Source: Caldilineaceae bacterium | GTDB taxonomy: Bacteria; Chloroflexota; Anaerolineae; Caldilineales; Caldilineaceae | DNA length: 64,000 bases | Reading direction: 5' to 3' | Assembly (NCBI GenBank): GCA_022842065.1 | Contig: JALHQH010000057.1 | Span: 1 to 64,000, forward strand | Shown: piece after piece, positions 18,181 to 27,132 of the stretch | Layout: each line of letters begins with the position of its first letter | Numbering within the stretch: position 1 is the first letter of the stretch | The notes under the pieces: generated by a model | What the model was told of the DNA's origin: nothing | What the model saw: only the letters and a program-made list of their open reading frames with translations | Databases searched by the model: none | Program-made: the position numbers and the translations under genes

Positions 18181-19040
18181 GAGCGTATTTGAAAAGTCCA
18201 AATCAGGTAGTAATGCGGCGCAACATGGTATGAATGGAAGCGAGATAAATCATGCCTTCACTACTGTGAGTGCAGCGTTCATCGTCCTTGCTGAGGCGAC
18301 AGTAACGACCCAGCCAGGCGAAAGAACGCTCCACCACTCCGCGCCATGGCAGAACGACGGAGCCTTGCTGGCTAGGAGAACGCTTGACCACATCAAGGGC
18401 AATTTGTAGTGCATCGCGCAACCACTCAACCAGGCCGTCCTTTTCGTATATGTCGTCCGCACAGATGAGCGGAGGGTAGTGACGGTTTCGGTGACTTTGC
18501 CTAGGACGCGCTTGGCACTATGATAGTCCTGAATTTTGGCAGCGTAGACCACAACATCGAGCAAGTTGCCGAGGGTGTCCACTACAATGTGGCGTTTCGG
18601 GAACCTCCTGGGTGCCATTGGCTTAGGTCGTTTTGACGCTTTGGCTGTCGATCATGACCGCACTGGGATCAGGCATGTGCTCTTGTTACATCCGGTCATA
18701 CCGCCAGAGCGCTGCGTTCAAATCGCGCCACGTGCCGTCAAGGCACCACTTGCGAAAGTGATAGTAGACGCTGTTTGAATTGAGCAAATCATGAGGCACA
18801 TTCCCCCAGTCGACCCCGTTGAGCACTTCACTCAGTTCCAATTTCATCGACCGGCCCAGCGGATTCTGGGTCAGTCGATCTTCCTGCTGCGGTTCGAGCC
18901 ACGCTCACTAGCGGTTGCCTTTTAGGCGCATTAAATCGCTTGCGTATGCTTGCCGTTTGGGTGACAATGTCTTTCTCCGGTTTGGTAAAATGGTTGCTTT
19001 CCACCTTTATTTTACCAAACCGAACTTTTTAAGTACACTT
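18181..19040 (-). mobile_element. Decayed IS5-family (IS427-like) insertion sequence, about 860 bp
   Basis: Imperfect terminal inverted repeats are visible: GAGCGTATTTGAAAAGTCC at 18181-18199 and AAGTGTACTTAAAAAGTTC read inward from 19040. The flanks carry a TTA direct repeat (18178-18180 and 19041-19043), a plausible 3-bp target duplication, as expected for TNA targets of IS5-family members. Between them lies a broken minus-strand transposase. The element sits 15 bases after the stop of the methyltransferase gene (19056). Confidence 0.8.
18206..18875 (-). pseudogene. IS5-family transposase, broken by stops and a frameshift
   Basis: Reading the minus strand gives an N-terminal part with NSNSVYYHFRKWCLDGTW, then DPSAVMIDSQSVKTT, then in another frame KRHIVVDTLGNLLDVVVYAA, and finally PWRGVVERSFAWLGRYCRLS and SSEGMIYLASIHTMLRRI. 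These are the DDE-type IS5 (IS427 group) blocks in the right order. At least two in-frame TAA codons (after the YDRM and KTT segments) and at least one frame change separate them, so no full transposase can be made. Confidence 0.85.
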
Positions 19041-19055
19041 TTAGAAATAGCCGGA

Positions 19056-19943
19056 CTATTTCTTCAATTCAATGCAAGCAACTGATCGAGCAGCAACTGC
19101 TCCATCAGGAGCTAAAAACTTTGTAGTAAGTAGATCATTGTACTCACAATCAGCAGATTCACTCTCTGTAGAAATTTGCCAACCATCTTGATTATATCGA
19201 TAGTAAGCGATATCTTGAAGGTTACCATTGAATGTTTCAATCAGTTGACTAAGTGTAGTGCGATCAAATTGCTGTAACCAATTTAAGTTTTGAAAACGAC
19301 CAAAGGGAACAGTAATTAGCAACTTTCCGGTAGGCTTCAGCAATCGACGCAACTCTTTGATAACAAATTTGTAATCCTCATGCTTTTTTTCACGATACAT
19401 AGCATTATCGGTGTAAATTATGCTATTATCCATTCCTATGTGTTCAATCGTAGAAATGCAGACAATCTCATCAAATAACTCATCACGCAAAATTGTGCTA
19501 CGCAAATCCCCGTATACATAAGAAACATTAGCGTTAGGGATAGTGTTTTCTCCGTTTGGAGAAAGTGTATAAATTACAATTTGTTTTTGCGATAAATTAG
19601 AGTGTGTTAGTAAGTACTCAAAATTTAATGTTGAACCTGCGTCTAGAAGGGTAGCAACATCAGCAGATAATCTTGATAACACCCAAGGATATTCTATAAC
19701 ACGTTCATCTAAACGATATCCATAACCTTTTGGAAGGGGTTGATTATATTTAAACAATTCAAGCAAGTTTCTATCATAAACTAATTTGCCCAACTGCTCT
19801 CGACAGTAAACCCCATAACCCTTTGTGCCTGTTTTTCTACCATTAACAAGGTAAAAAGATGTAAGTGCACGATGGATAACAAAGTCTAGGGATGTTTTTT
19901 GTGCAATTCTTCCTGATCTTGTAACAAAAAAACCATTGTTCAT
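19056..19943 (-). CDS. Class I SAM-dependent methyltransferase
   Basis: 295 residues. A methyltransferase-like core shows TLLDAGSTLNFEYLL (motif I), VYGDLR, FDEIVCISTIEHIG (motif IV with the EH pair common in this group) and LLKPTGKLLITVPFG. The N-terminus is basic and not a signal peptide. It stands between the flippase and the IS element in the polysaccharide block and probably modifies the glycan or a lipid-linked intermediate. Substrate unknown. The gene is AT-rich like its neighbours. Confidence 0.8.
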   Translation of the reverse strand: MNNGFFVTRSGRIAQKTSLDFVIHRALTSFYLVNGRKTGTKGYGVYCREQLGKLVYDRNLLELFKYNQPLPKGYGYRLDERVIEYPWVLSRLSADVATLLDAGSTLNFEYLLTHSNLSQKQIVIYTLSPNGENTIPNANVSYVYGDLRSTILRDELFDEIVCISTIEHIGMDNSIIYTDNAMYREKKHEDYKFVIKELRRLLKPTGKLLITVPFGRFQNLNWLQQFDRTTLSQLIETFNGNLQDIAYYRYNQDGWQISTESESADCEYNDLLTTKFLAPDGAVAARSVACIELKK

Positions 19944-20169
19944 TTAGATTAAAAACCTTTAAATATTTACCTGTCTTCTGGCGTAATAGAAAGTAATTAG
20001 ACTTGTTCTCTATTAATTTTGCCTTGGTGTAAGCACAAGTGCTGACCCACTGGACGAAGCTTATAAAGGAACAACTCTATTGTTGTAAAATTTATTATTT
20101 TCTAATAAGGAAAATGATAATTATCAGAAATAATCTTAGCTTTACAAGTATTATATATCGAGCTTAGTT

Positions 20170-21435
20170 TTATTCTGCTAAAATTTCTTTTATAATGACC
20201 AGATGAATGATCGTATTTACAACTTCGCCTATAACTAAAGAAAGCGCTGCTCCCTGCGCTCCCAACCATGGAACGAAATAAAATAATAAACTGCTAATCA
20301 TTATGAGATTAAATGTTGCTATCGATGTAACCCACGTAAACTTTCCTGCTGCTAATACGGTGTTATTTAGAGGCGTATTAAGCGTTCGAAAGACTAATGC
20401 TAACGTTAGAATCTGGAGAATAGGGATGGCCTGTACATAAGCAGGTAAAAATACTTTGATGATTATAGGTGCAAGAAAGATGAGCAAGATGCAACACAAT
20501 AATCCATACACCAGTGAGCCTACTGCATAACGTACCACTAAAAAACGAACTTGCTTCTTTAAATTACTTACTAACGCTACTGAAATATGACTATATACTG
20601 ACATACCAAATGCTGATACGACCAGTAAAAATGGTTCGGTCATACGAAATGCAAGTGCATAATAGCCCACGGTTTCTGCACCTAATAAATTTTTTAATAT
20701 AACTACATCTAACCGTGTGTATAAAGTTACAAGAATAGCTGTCGCAGCAATAGGTAAACTATATCGGATTAACGGAATGATCTCACGAAATCGCCAAAGT
20801 GAGGGAAGAATCCTTACTTCTTTGTGGAGACGGCGCAGCAAAATTGATGTGGTTACCAATTCTGATAGAGGTAAGATTGCAATGCCTAATAGCAAGCTTG
20901 GCCTGAATACTGACATTAATGCGATTAGAATAATTGTAATCGCATTCGTAAAAATAATAGGTGCTAGAATGTCAGCAATACGCAACCTAGCCTGGAAATA
21001 GTTAATTGCTAAGTTGCTCCATAATGAAGTTAATAGTAATACCCCTAGCAGTACTACTTCAAGTTGAATAGAATCTTGTCGGAATCCTAAAGCAATGACA
21101 ATGGTTATATAAGCTAGCGTGCCACCGATTAGCTTAGCGACCGCAAGCGAATTGATAAATGCTTGAGCAAGTTCAACCTGGTTCTTAATTGCTAGCTCTC
21201 GTACGGCCAATGTGTCTAAACCAAAATCTGCAATAATTTTAGTAATCTCTACAACTGATAAAAGAAAGGCTAAATTACCAAAGTCATTAGGTGCGGCAAA
21301 GCGAGCGATCAAAAACATTGCTAGAACTCGTGTGCCAACAGTCGTTCCCCGTAGCAAAATTAGCGCAGCAGTATTAGTAATTATAGGCCGACGTAATGTA
21401 GAGGTAATTGTGCTAACCAAATCTAATTTGCTCAA
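20170..21435 (-). CDS. wzx: Oligosaccharide flippase (Wzx-like, MOP superfamily)
   Basis: 421 residues with about twelve membrane helices. The N-terminal LLRGTTVGTRVLAMFLIARFAAPNDFGNLAFLLSVVEI region is typical of polysaccharide flippases. It moves undecaprenyl-linked repeat units across the membrane. The start is TTG at 21435 with GAGG upstream. It lies next to the Wzz-like gene, as expected in Wzx/Wzy-dependent loci. Confidence 0.87.
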   Translation of the reverse strand: MSKLDLVSTITSTLRRPIITNTAALILLRGTTVGTRVLAMFLIARFAAPNDFGNLAFLLSVVEITKIIADFGLDTLAVRELAIKNQVELAQAFINSLAVAKLIGGTLAYITIVIALGFRQDSIQLEVVLLGVLLLTSLWSNLAINYFQARLRIADILAPIIFTNAITIILIALMSVFRPSLLLGIAILPLSELVTTSILLRRLHKEVRILPSLWRFREIIPLIRYSLPIAATAILVTLYTRLDVVILKNLLGAETVGYYALAFRMTEPFLLVVSAFGMSVYSHISVALVSNLKKQVRFLVVRYAVGSLVYGLLCCILLIFLAPIIIKVFLPAYVQAIPILQILTLALVFRTLNTPLNNTVLAAGKFTWVTSIATFNLIMISSLLFYFVPWLGAQGAALSLVIGEVVNTIIHLVIIKEILAE

Positions 21436-21492
21436 CTTCGCCTCAGAATTTTCTGCGTTCTTAAAACTCTCAAAATTTTACTTTGAAAAATT

Positions 21493-22899
21493 TTATGTCC
21501 AAAACGGTGATTTCCCTAAGTACTGTGCTAGTAACACAGAAATTATTGCAGCGAATACACCTATTACTCCCGCTGTTAATAAACCAAGAGCAAACCCAAT
21601 TCCCTCCACAGCATCTACCGGCGGGACCGCCTGTGCCCCAAATCGTACTTCACTACTTGCTGCCGCCCTAGTCAAATTTAACTCTGCAACTTTGTTACTC
21701 AGCGTTTTGTAGGTTTCCCAGGCGAGGTCACGTTGTTGAGTGAGCAGTTGTTGGCGTGCCGTTTCGGCTTCTAGTTGGGCTTTGGCATCACGTAGCTGTT
21801 GATAAGCTGTACTGACCGATTGATGCTGTGTATCACCGGCTGCTTCGGGTGTAGTTGACTCACTTTGTCCTAAGCGCTTATTGCTATTGCTAACTAAGGT
21901 AGTTAAATCTTGGAGCCGTTGACCCAACGAACTAATCAGGCTTTCGATATCAGCTAACATGGAGGCTTGATTAACATCCGGTATGTCGCGCACTTCGATT
22001 TGTAAATCTTCGGGTGCCATGCTATATGCGCTCATTTTGAGAATTTGCAGGGCCACCATATTGCTCCGCGCTGCCCCCTCACCCCCTTGTTCCACTTGTG
22101 CGCGTAAAGCTTGGGCAGCTGACAACTGTTCTTGCACCTGTTGCCACTGTTCAAGAAAGGCTTCTTGCAATTTGACTTCTTGCGTGGTGTGCTGTTGTAA
22201 TGCCGTTACTTGATTGGTCAGTGCATCAACGCGGTTATTCGCAATAAAAGCTTCTAAATTTGCTTGATTGGTCAAATAAGCTAGCTCTGCCGTTGCTAGC
22301 TCTGCCTGGATCGATTCCAAAACTTCATTCGGCACCTGACCGTAGATCGTATTAACCGTGTGCACATAAATAGGTGCCCACGCATTGGCAATAGCTGCCG
22401 CTTTTTCTGGGTCATCCGACGTCACCGTAATCCGAATCAGATCACTATCACTACCGGCACCGTTTATATTGGCTAACTCCCCCTCAACCATTTCAAGCAA
22501 ATTAGCGGGATTCTGCTCTTCTGTACTTAGGGTATCACCTAGTTGGGTCACGACTTCTTGTGCAATGGCCCCCGTGGAGACCAATCCGAGTAAGGCACTG
22601 CGCCGCGCACTTAGGTTAATGGTATCAAGCCCCAACTCCTCAGGATTCGTGCGAAAGCGTTCATCAAAATTAACATCGCTGACGGTGCGTACGATCGCTA
22701 CATCGGCGCTGGCTTCAAATTCGGGTGGCAAAACCAATCGCATAATCATGATGCCAACCGCTGCCAAGACGACGGTGCCCAACGTAATTGCCACAATCTC
22801 GCGCCACCAACGGATCAGGACATCCAGGTATTGGCGCAGGTCAATTTCATCTTCGGCGGCCCAGGTGTCGCGTGGTTGTTCTTGTGTCTGAACGGTCAT
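21493..22899 (-). CDS. Wzz/chain-length determinant family protein
   Basis: 468 residues with a membrane segment at about 37-58 (EIVAITLGTVVLAAVGIMIM), a long coiled-coil region (about 185-400: ELATAELAYLTNQANLEAFI and following Gln/Ala-rich helices) and a second C-terminal membrane segment (about 438-462). This is the PCP/Wzz topology that controls polymer length. There is no C-terminal tyrosine kinase domain and no separate kinase or Wza-like export gene in the window, in keeping with a cell without a classical outer membrane. Confidence 0.87.
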   Translation of the reverse strand: MTVQTQEQPRDTWAAEDEIDLRQYLDVLIRWWREIVAITLGTVVLAAVGIMIMRLVLPPEFEASADVAIVRTVSDVNFDERFRTNPEELGLDTINLSARRSALLGLVSTGAIAQEVVTQLGDTLSTEEQNPANLLEMVEGELANINGAGSDSDLIRITVTSDDPEKAAAIANAWAPIYVHTVNTIYGQVPNEVLESIQAELATAELAYLTNQANLEAFIANNRVDALTNQVTALQQHTTQEVKLQEAFLEQWQQVQEQLSAAQALRAQVEQGGEGAARSNMVALQILKMSAYSMAPEDLQIEVRDIPDVNQASMLADIESLISSLGQRLQDLTTLVSNSNKRLGQSESTTPEAAGDTQHQSVSTAYQQLRDAKAQLEAETARQQLLTQQRDLAWETYKTLSNKVAELNLTRAAASSEVRFGAQAVPPVDAVEGIGFALGLLTAGVIGVFAAIISVLLAQYLGKSPFWT

Positions 22900-23071
22900 G
22901 CAATGTAACTTTCTTTTTCCTATGGATCGTCATTTATACGCAGTGTTATTCATACGCATTATAGCAATGATTAGGTACGTTTGAATCGCTAGCATATCGC
23001 GTATACCGCAAACCAAATGAAAGCATACACAACTTGCCGCTTGTCCGTCAATTTCCTGCCAAAGCGATCAC

Positions 23072-23107
23072 AAAAAAAGCTGTTCAGGATTCCTGAGCAG
23101 CTTTTTT
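23072..23107. terminator. Bidirectional terminator-like hairpin
   Basis: AAAAAAAGCTGTTCAGGA and TCCTGAGCAGCTTTTTT form a stem with A and T runs on both sides, usable on either strand. On the minus strand it follows the nucleotide-sugar dehydrogenase stop (23167) and separates it from the Wzz-like gene. Confidence 0.8.
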
Positions 23108-23166
23108 GCGTCACCGGTTGTGATTGTATGAGTTTGCTGCGCCTAGCTTATCGCAAACTGTACTAC

Positions 23167-24552
23167 TTATCTAATCACATGGCGTGTATCGACAATCAAC
23201 GCCGCTTTGCGTGCCACTTCGTCCCACTGATAGGCATCATGGTCGGTGGCAATCACCACACAGTCAGACATGCTCAACGCCACATCCAGATCGGTAACAC
23301 CCACCATTTCCATCCCTTCATGGTGGAAAGAAGGGACGTGTGGGTCATGGTAGTAGACATGGGCACCCTTCTCTTCCAACAGGTGGATAATATCGAGGGC
23401 CGGTGACTCGCGCATGTCATCGACATTCTTCTTGTAGGCAACGCCCATCACCAGAATGCGACTGCCCTTGACGGCACGTCCCACATTATTAAGCGCATCC
23501 TGCACTTTCTGCACCCAATGGCGTGGCATCTCTGTGTTGATCTCACTGGCCAATTCGATAAAACGGGCATTGTAGGCTAGAGTGCGCAGCTTCCATGACA
23601 AATATTGCGGGTCAATCGGAATGCAGTGCCCACCCAACCCAGGCCCAGGTGTAAATTTCATAAAGCCAAAGGGTTTGGTGGCGGCGGCTTCGAGCACTTC
23701 CCAGGCGTCCAATTCGAGCTTGTCGCACATGAGCAGTAGTTCATTGGCCAAGCCAATGTTGACCGAGCGGAAGGTGTTTTCAAAGAGCTTTACCATCTCG
23801 GCCGCATCGGGTGATGAGACCGGCACCAAGGTTTCAATGGCGGCCCGATAATAGGCCGTCGCAACTTGCAAGCAGGCCGGTGTCACGCCACCGATGACTT
23901 TGGGGGTATTGTGGGTCATCCAATCTGTGCGCCCAGGGTCCACACGTTCTGGCGAGAAAGCAAGAAAAAAATCTTCACCGACACGTAGGCCATCTGCGTT
24001 TTCAACCAGGCGTGGCAACATTACTTCCGTTGTAGTCCCAGGATAGGTGGTTGATTCTAGGACAACCACCATGCCACGATGCAAATGCCGCGCGATCTGT
24101 TCAGTGGCCGACAAAATATAAGAGACATCGGGATCACCAGTTTTGTTGAGTGGGGTTGGCACACAGATCGAAACTGCATCACAGTGGGCTAGAATGCTGT
24201 AGTCACTTGTGGCGCGTAGGGAACCTGGCGGCGTGCTATTCTCCACTGTGGTTACGCTCGAAGTGGGTGCCAGTGTTGTGGCCTGTCCGTTTCCATTGCT
24301 CGGTGACAATGCCGCCAAGGGCAAGTCAGCACTCTGGCGGATCAAAGGCGCCAGTGTACTGGTGGCGATATCGCCGATATAGGACTCACCGCGGTTGATT
24401 GCCTCAACCTTGCGCTGATCCAGATCAATCCCCGTGACCTGATAACCAGCCTGTGCAAAGCTCACCGCTAACGGCAAGCCGACATAGCCCATTCCAATCA
24501 CTGCAACATGCGCACGCCGTGATTGGAATTTTGTTACTAACGTCTCTTGCAT
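23167..24552 (-). CDS. Nucleotide-sugar dehydrogenase (UDP-glucose / UDP-ManNAc dehydrogenase family)
   Basis: 461 residues. NAD-binding VAVIGMGYVGLPLAVSFAQ (17-35), central domain with SPERVDPG and the catalytic Cys in GPGLGGHCIPIDP (about 300), and C-terminal domain MGVAYKKNVDDMRESPAL. It oxidises a UDP-sugar twice to the uronic acid for the glycan. The pattern resembles WecC/WbpA-type enzymes more than UGDH, but substrate is not certain. A Ser/Thr/Gly-rich insertion at about 80-112 is unusual. GAGGTGA precedes the ATG. Confidence 0.88.
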   Translation of the reverse strand: MQETLVTKFQSRRAHVAVIGMGYVGLPLAVSFAQAGYQVTGIDLDQRKVEAINRGESYIGDIATSTLAPLIRQSADLPLAALSPSNGNGQATTLAPTSSVTTVENSTPPGSLRATSDYSILAHCDAVSICVPTPLNKTGDPDVSYILSATEQIARHLHRGMVVVLESTTYPGTTTEVMLPRLVENADGLRVGEDFFLAFSPERVDPGRTDWMTHNTPKVIGGVTPACLQVATAYYRAAIETLVPVSSPDAAEMVKLFENTFRSVNIGLANELLLMCDKLELDAWEVLEAAATKPFGFMKFTPGPGLGGHCIPIDPQYLSWKLRTLAYNARFIELASEINTEMPRHWVQKVQDALNNVGRAVKGSRILVMGVAYKKNVDDMRESPALDIIHLLEEKGAHVYYHDPHVPSFHHEGMEMVGVTDLDVALSMSDCVVIATDHDAYQWDEVARKAALIVDTRHVIR

Positions 24553-24960
24553 AAACTCACCTCGGCTTCACATTGGATTTTAGCAATTGGCACAGCTGCG
24601 CAATCGCTCCCTGTACGTATAATTCTTTATATGAAACAGGCCCTGAGGATATTCCCCAGGGCCTGTTAACAGTTATTCACCCGACCTGTTGCCGTTGTGC
24701 CGGTCCCATGTCGACGCTGTTTCCCGATCGAGCCCCGAAACTATGTCTGCTCATCTGCACAAAGCGGTGTGATGGCCAGAAACGCAGCCACTGTAAACTT
24801 ATCACCCTTTGGACTAATGAACGAAAGATTGAGCTGATCTTACCTGCGAATCGGCAAGTTGTAAACTATGCAAGCATACAAGTAATAGATATGAATAAAG
24901 TAACTGGTTCACAACTAATGGCGCACAACTACTCATTCGCTGCTTCACTTGCACCGTTCT
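24553..24960. other. Intergenic region with one strong hairpin
   Basis: 408 bases between cysNC and the dehydrogenase, both on the minus strand. A stem at 24635-24667 (AACAGGCCCTG pairing with CAGGGCCTGTT) may end cysDNC transcription; only a weak T stretch follows on the minus strand. I see no gene in the rest, where the promoter of the polysaccharide block would be expected. Confidence 0.5.
24635..24667 (-). terminator. Probable terminator after cysNC
   Basis: The 14-position stem between 24635-24648 and 24654-24667 has a single mismatch and a 5-nt loop. On the minus strand TTTCATAT follows. It lies about 300 bases after the cysNC stop, so part of that interval would be a long 3' untranslated region. 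Confidence 0.45.
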
Positions 24961-26976
24961 TTACGCTTCCTTGATGATTCCCTGGCGCAACAGATAATCA
25001 ACAATCTGGTCCACCAACGCATCGGCACTCTGCAGATCAGTTTCCACAACCAATTCGGGCTGTTGTGGCTCTTCATAGGGCGAAGTAACGCCGGTGAATT
25101 CCGGGATCTCGCCGCGCATGGCTTTGGCGTACAACCCTTTGGGGTCACGGCGCTTGCAGACTTCTACATCACACTTGACATAGACTTCGACAAAGCGTCC
25201 CTCCGGCACCAAGCGCCGAGCTAGATCGCGATCAGTGGTAAAGGGCGAAATAAAGGTGCAGATGGTGAGGTTGCCGTGCTCAAAGCTGAGGCGCGCCACC
25301 TCGCCTACCCGGCGAATATTTTCTGCCCGGTCTTCGGCCGAAAAGCCCAGATCTCCATTCAAGCCGTGGCGCACATTGTCACCATCCAGATAGAAGGTGT
25401 GACAGCCCAATTCGAAGAGGCGCTTTTCCAGTTGGCGCGCAACCGTCGATTTGCCGGAGCCAGAGAGGCCCGTAAACCAGAGCACAGCTGCCTGATGACC
25501 ATTCTGCCGTTCGCGCAACTCACGGGTGATCTGGCTACTCTCCCAGACGACATTGGTCGATTTCTGTCGATTTGGTTCGCGGACAACGACTTCGTCCAGC
25601 GTGCGGGCCCGGCGGCGGATCATCCCTGCCGCCACGGTCGTGTTGGTGTGCGGGTCGATCAGAATAAAGTTGCCAGTGGTACGGTTGAGCCGGTATGGAT
25701 CAAAAAAGATCGGCTGGGTGGTCGTGATCTTGACGCGCCCAATCTCATTGAGTTGCAGGGTTGAAGTCTCCTCGCGGTGCAGCGTATCGACATCAACGCG
25801 GTAATTCAGCTCGTTGATAAAGGCGCGTACCTGGCGGCTCGTGTGCTGCAAAATGTAAGAATTTTGCAGGTTGAGCGGATCTTCACTCATCCAGCAGAGA
25901 ATGCATTCAAGCTGGTTGGCGACTTGGGGCAAATTGTTCTTGCGCACAATCATGTCGCCACGGCTGATATCGACTTCATCCTGCAGGGTGAGGATGACCG
26001 CATCGCCGGCAATCGCTTCCGCCAGTTCGCCTTCATAAGTAACCACTGATTTGATCCGGCTGCTACGGCCGGAAGGCAAAATCACCACTTCTTCATCCGG
26101 CCCGATACTGCCAGAGGCAATCTGGCCGGCAAAGCCGCGGAAGTCTTGGTGAGGGCGAATGACGGTCTGGACTGGGAAACGGAAGTCAACCATATTGGTC
26201 CCGGCCCCGATATTCACATGTTCCAGATGATGCAGGAGCGTTGGCCCTTCGTACCAGGACAGTTTCTCGCTCTTGTGCACCACATTATCACCCATGAGGG
26301 CCGAGATCGGGATAAAGGTCAGATCTTGGATCGAGAGTTTGGTCGCAAAGTCGGTGTACTCCGCCACAATCTGGCGATAGACATCACGGTCATAATCAAC
26401 CAGGTCCATCTTGTTGATGGCGACCAAAATGTGGGGGGTTTGGAGCAACGAAGCAATAAAGCCATGCCGCTTGGATTGGGTCAACACCCCTTTGCGGGCA
26501 TCGATCAAAATAATTGCCAACTCGGCGGTTGAAGCCCCGGTGACCATATTGCGTGTGTATTGAATATGGCCGGGGGTGTCGGCAATAATAAACTTACGCT
26601 TGGGTGTCGCAAAGTAGCGATAGGCGACATCAATCGTAATGCCCTGTTCACGCTCCGCGCGCAGCCCATCGGTCAGCAACGCCAGATCGACATAGGCGTC
26701 ACCGCGGTTGCGGCTGGCGCGTTCGACTGCTTCCAGTTGATCTTCAAAGATCGACTTGGTATCATATAAAAGCCGCCCAATCAAGGTGCTTTTGCCATCA
26801 TCGACGCTGCCGGCCGTGGAAAGGCGCAACATATCCATCGCCAGGTAAGCATCGCCCGAAAGGTGGACGTTGGGCTGCGCGCTGTTGTCGGTCGCAGGGG
26901 TATCATCAACGGGCATATTATCAACAGGGGTATGACCATTGACCCCATGTTTAACTGCGGTTTGTTCTTGAATCAT
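24961..26976 (-). CDS. cysNC: Bifunctional sulfate adenylyltransferase subunit 1 / adenylylsulfate kinase (CysN-CysC, NodQ-like)
   Basis: 671 residues. The N-terminal GTPase domain has GSVDDGKST (56-64), the DTPGH motif and NKMDL, driving the ATP sulfurylase made with CysD. From about 480 the APS kinase domain begins with WFTGLSGSGKSTVARQLE and contains YLDGDNVRHGLN and FISPF. Together with CysD it converts sulfate to APS and then to PAPS. An acidic 40-residue N-terminal tail precedes the GTPase. GGAG lies upstream of the ATG. It follows cysD by about 155 bases that hold a 49-nt hairpin. Confidence 0.95.
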   Translation of the reverse strand: MIQEQTAVKHGVNGHTPVDNMPVDDTPATDNSAQPNVHLSGDAYLAMDMLRLSTAGSVDDGKSTLIGRLLYDTKSIFEDQLEAVERASRNRGDAYVDLALLTDGLRAEREQGITIDVAYRYFATPKRKFIIADTPGHIQYTRNMVTGASTAELAIILIDARKGVLTQSKRHGFIASLLQTPHILVAINKMDLVDYDRDVYRQIVAEYTDFATKLSIQDLTFIPISALMGDNVVHKSEKLSWYEGPTLLHHLEHVNIGAGTNMVDFRFPVQTVIRPHQDFRGFAGQIASGSIGPDEEVVILPSGRSSRIKSVVTYEGELAEAIAGDAVILTLQDEVDISRGDMIVRKNNLPQVANQLECILCWMSEDPLNLQNSYILQHTSRQVRAFINELNYRVDVDTLHREETSTLQLNEIGRVKITTTQPIFFDPYRLNRTTGNFILIDPHTNTTVAAGMIRRRARTLDEVVVREPNRQKSTNVVWESSQITRELRERQNGHQAAVLWFTGLSGSGKSTVARQLEKRLFELGCHTFYLDGDNVRHGLNGDLGFSAEDRAENIRRVGEVARLSFEHGNLTICTFISPFTTDRDLARRLVPEGRFVEVYVKCDVEVCKRRDPKGLYAKAMRGEIPEFTGVTSPYEEPQQPELVVETDLQSADALVDQIVDYLLRQGIIKEA

Positions 26977-27011
26977 CTGTTATTACTCCAGCTTCTTTCT
27001 TTTCATCTATC

Positions 27012-27081
27012 CTTGGCTCTGTCATCAATTCGCGTTTTTACTTGTGTAGAAAATGCGAATTGATGACAACCGCGGGTATAT
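27012..27081 (+). repeat. 70-nt hairpin repeat element, copy A
   Basis: TGTCATCAATTCGC (27020-27033) pairs with GCGAATTGATGACA (27055-27068), with CTTGGCTC before it and ACCGCGGGTATAT after it. The same 70-nt plan with a different stem sequence recurs at 42225-42294. It lies between cysD and cysNC. Written on the plus strand because the conserved ends are read that way in both copies; the active strand is unknown. Confidence 0.7.
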
Positions 27082-27132
27082 ATTGTGCGCTGTTTGTGAA
27101 GCAGCCGCACTTTTCGTCAGTACCGGGGCTAA

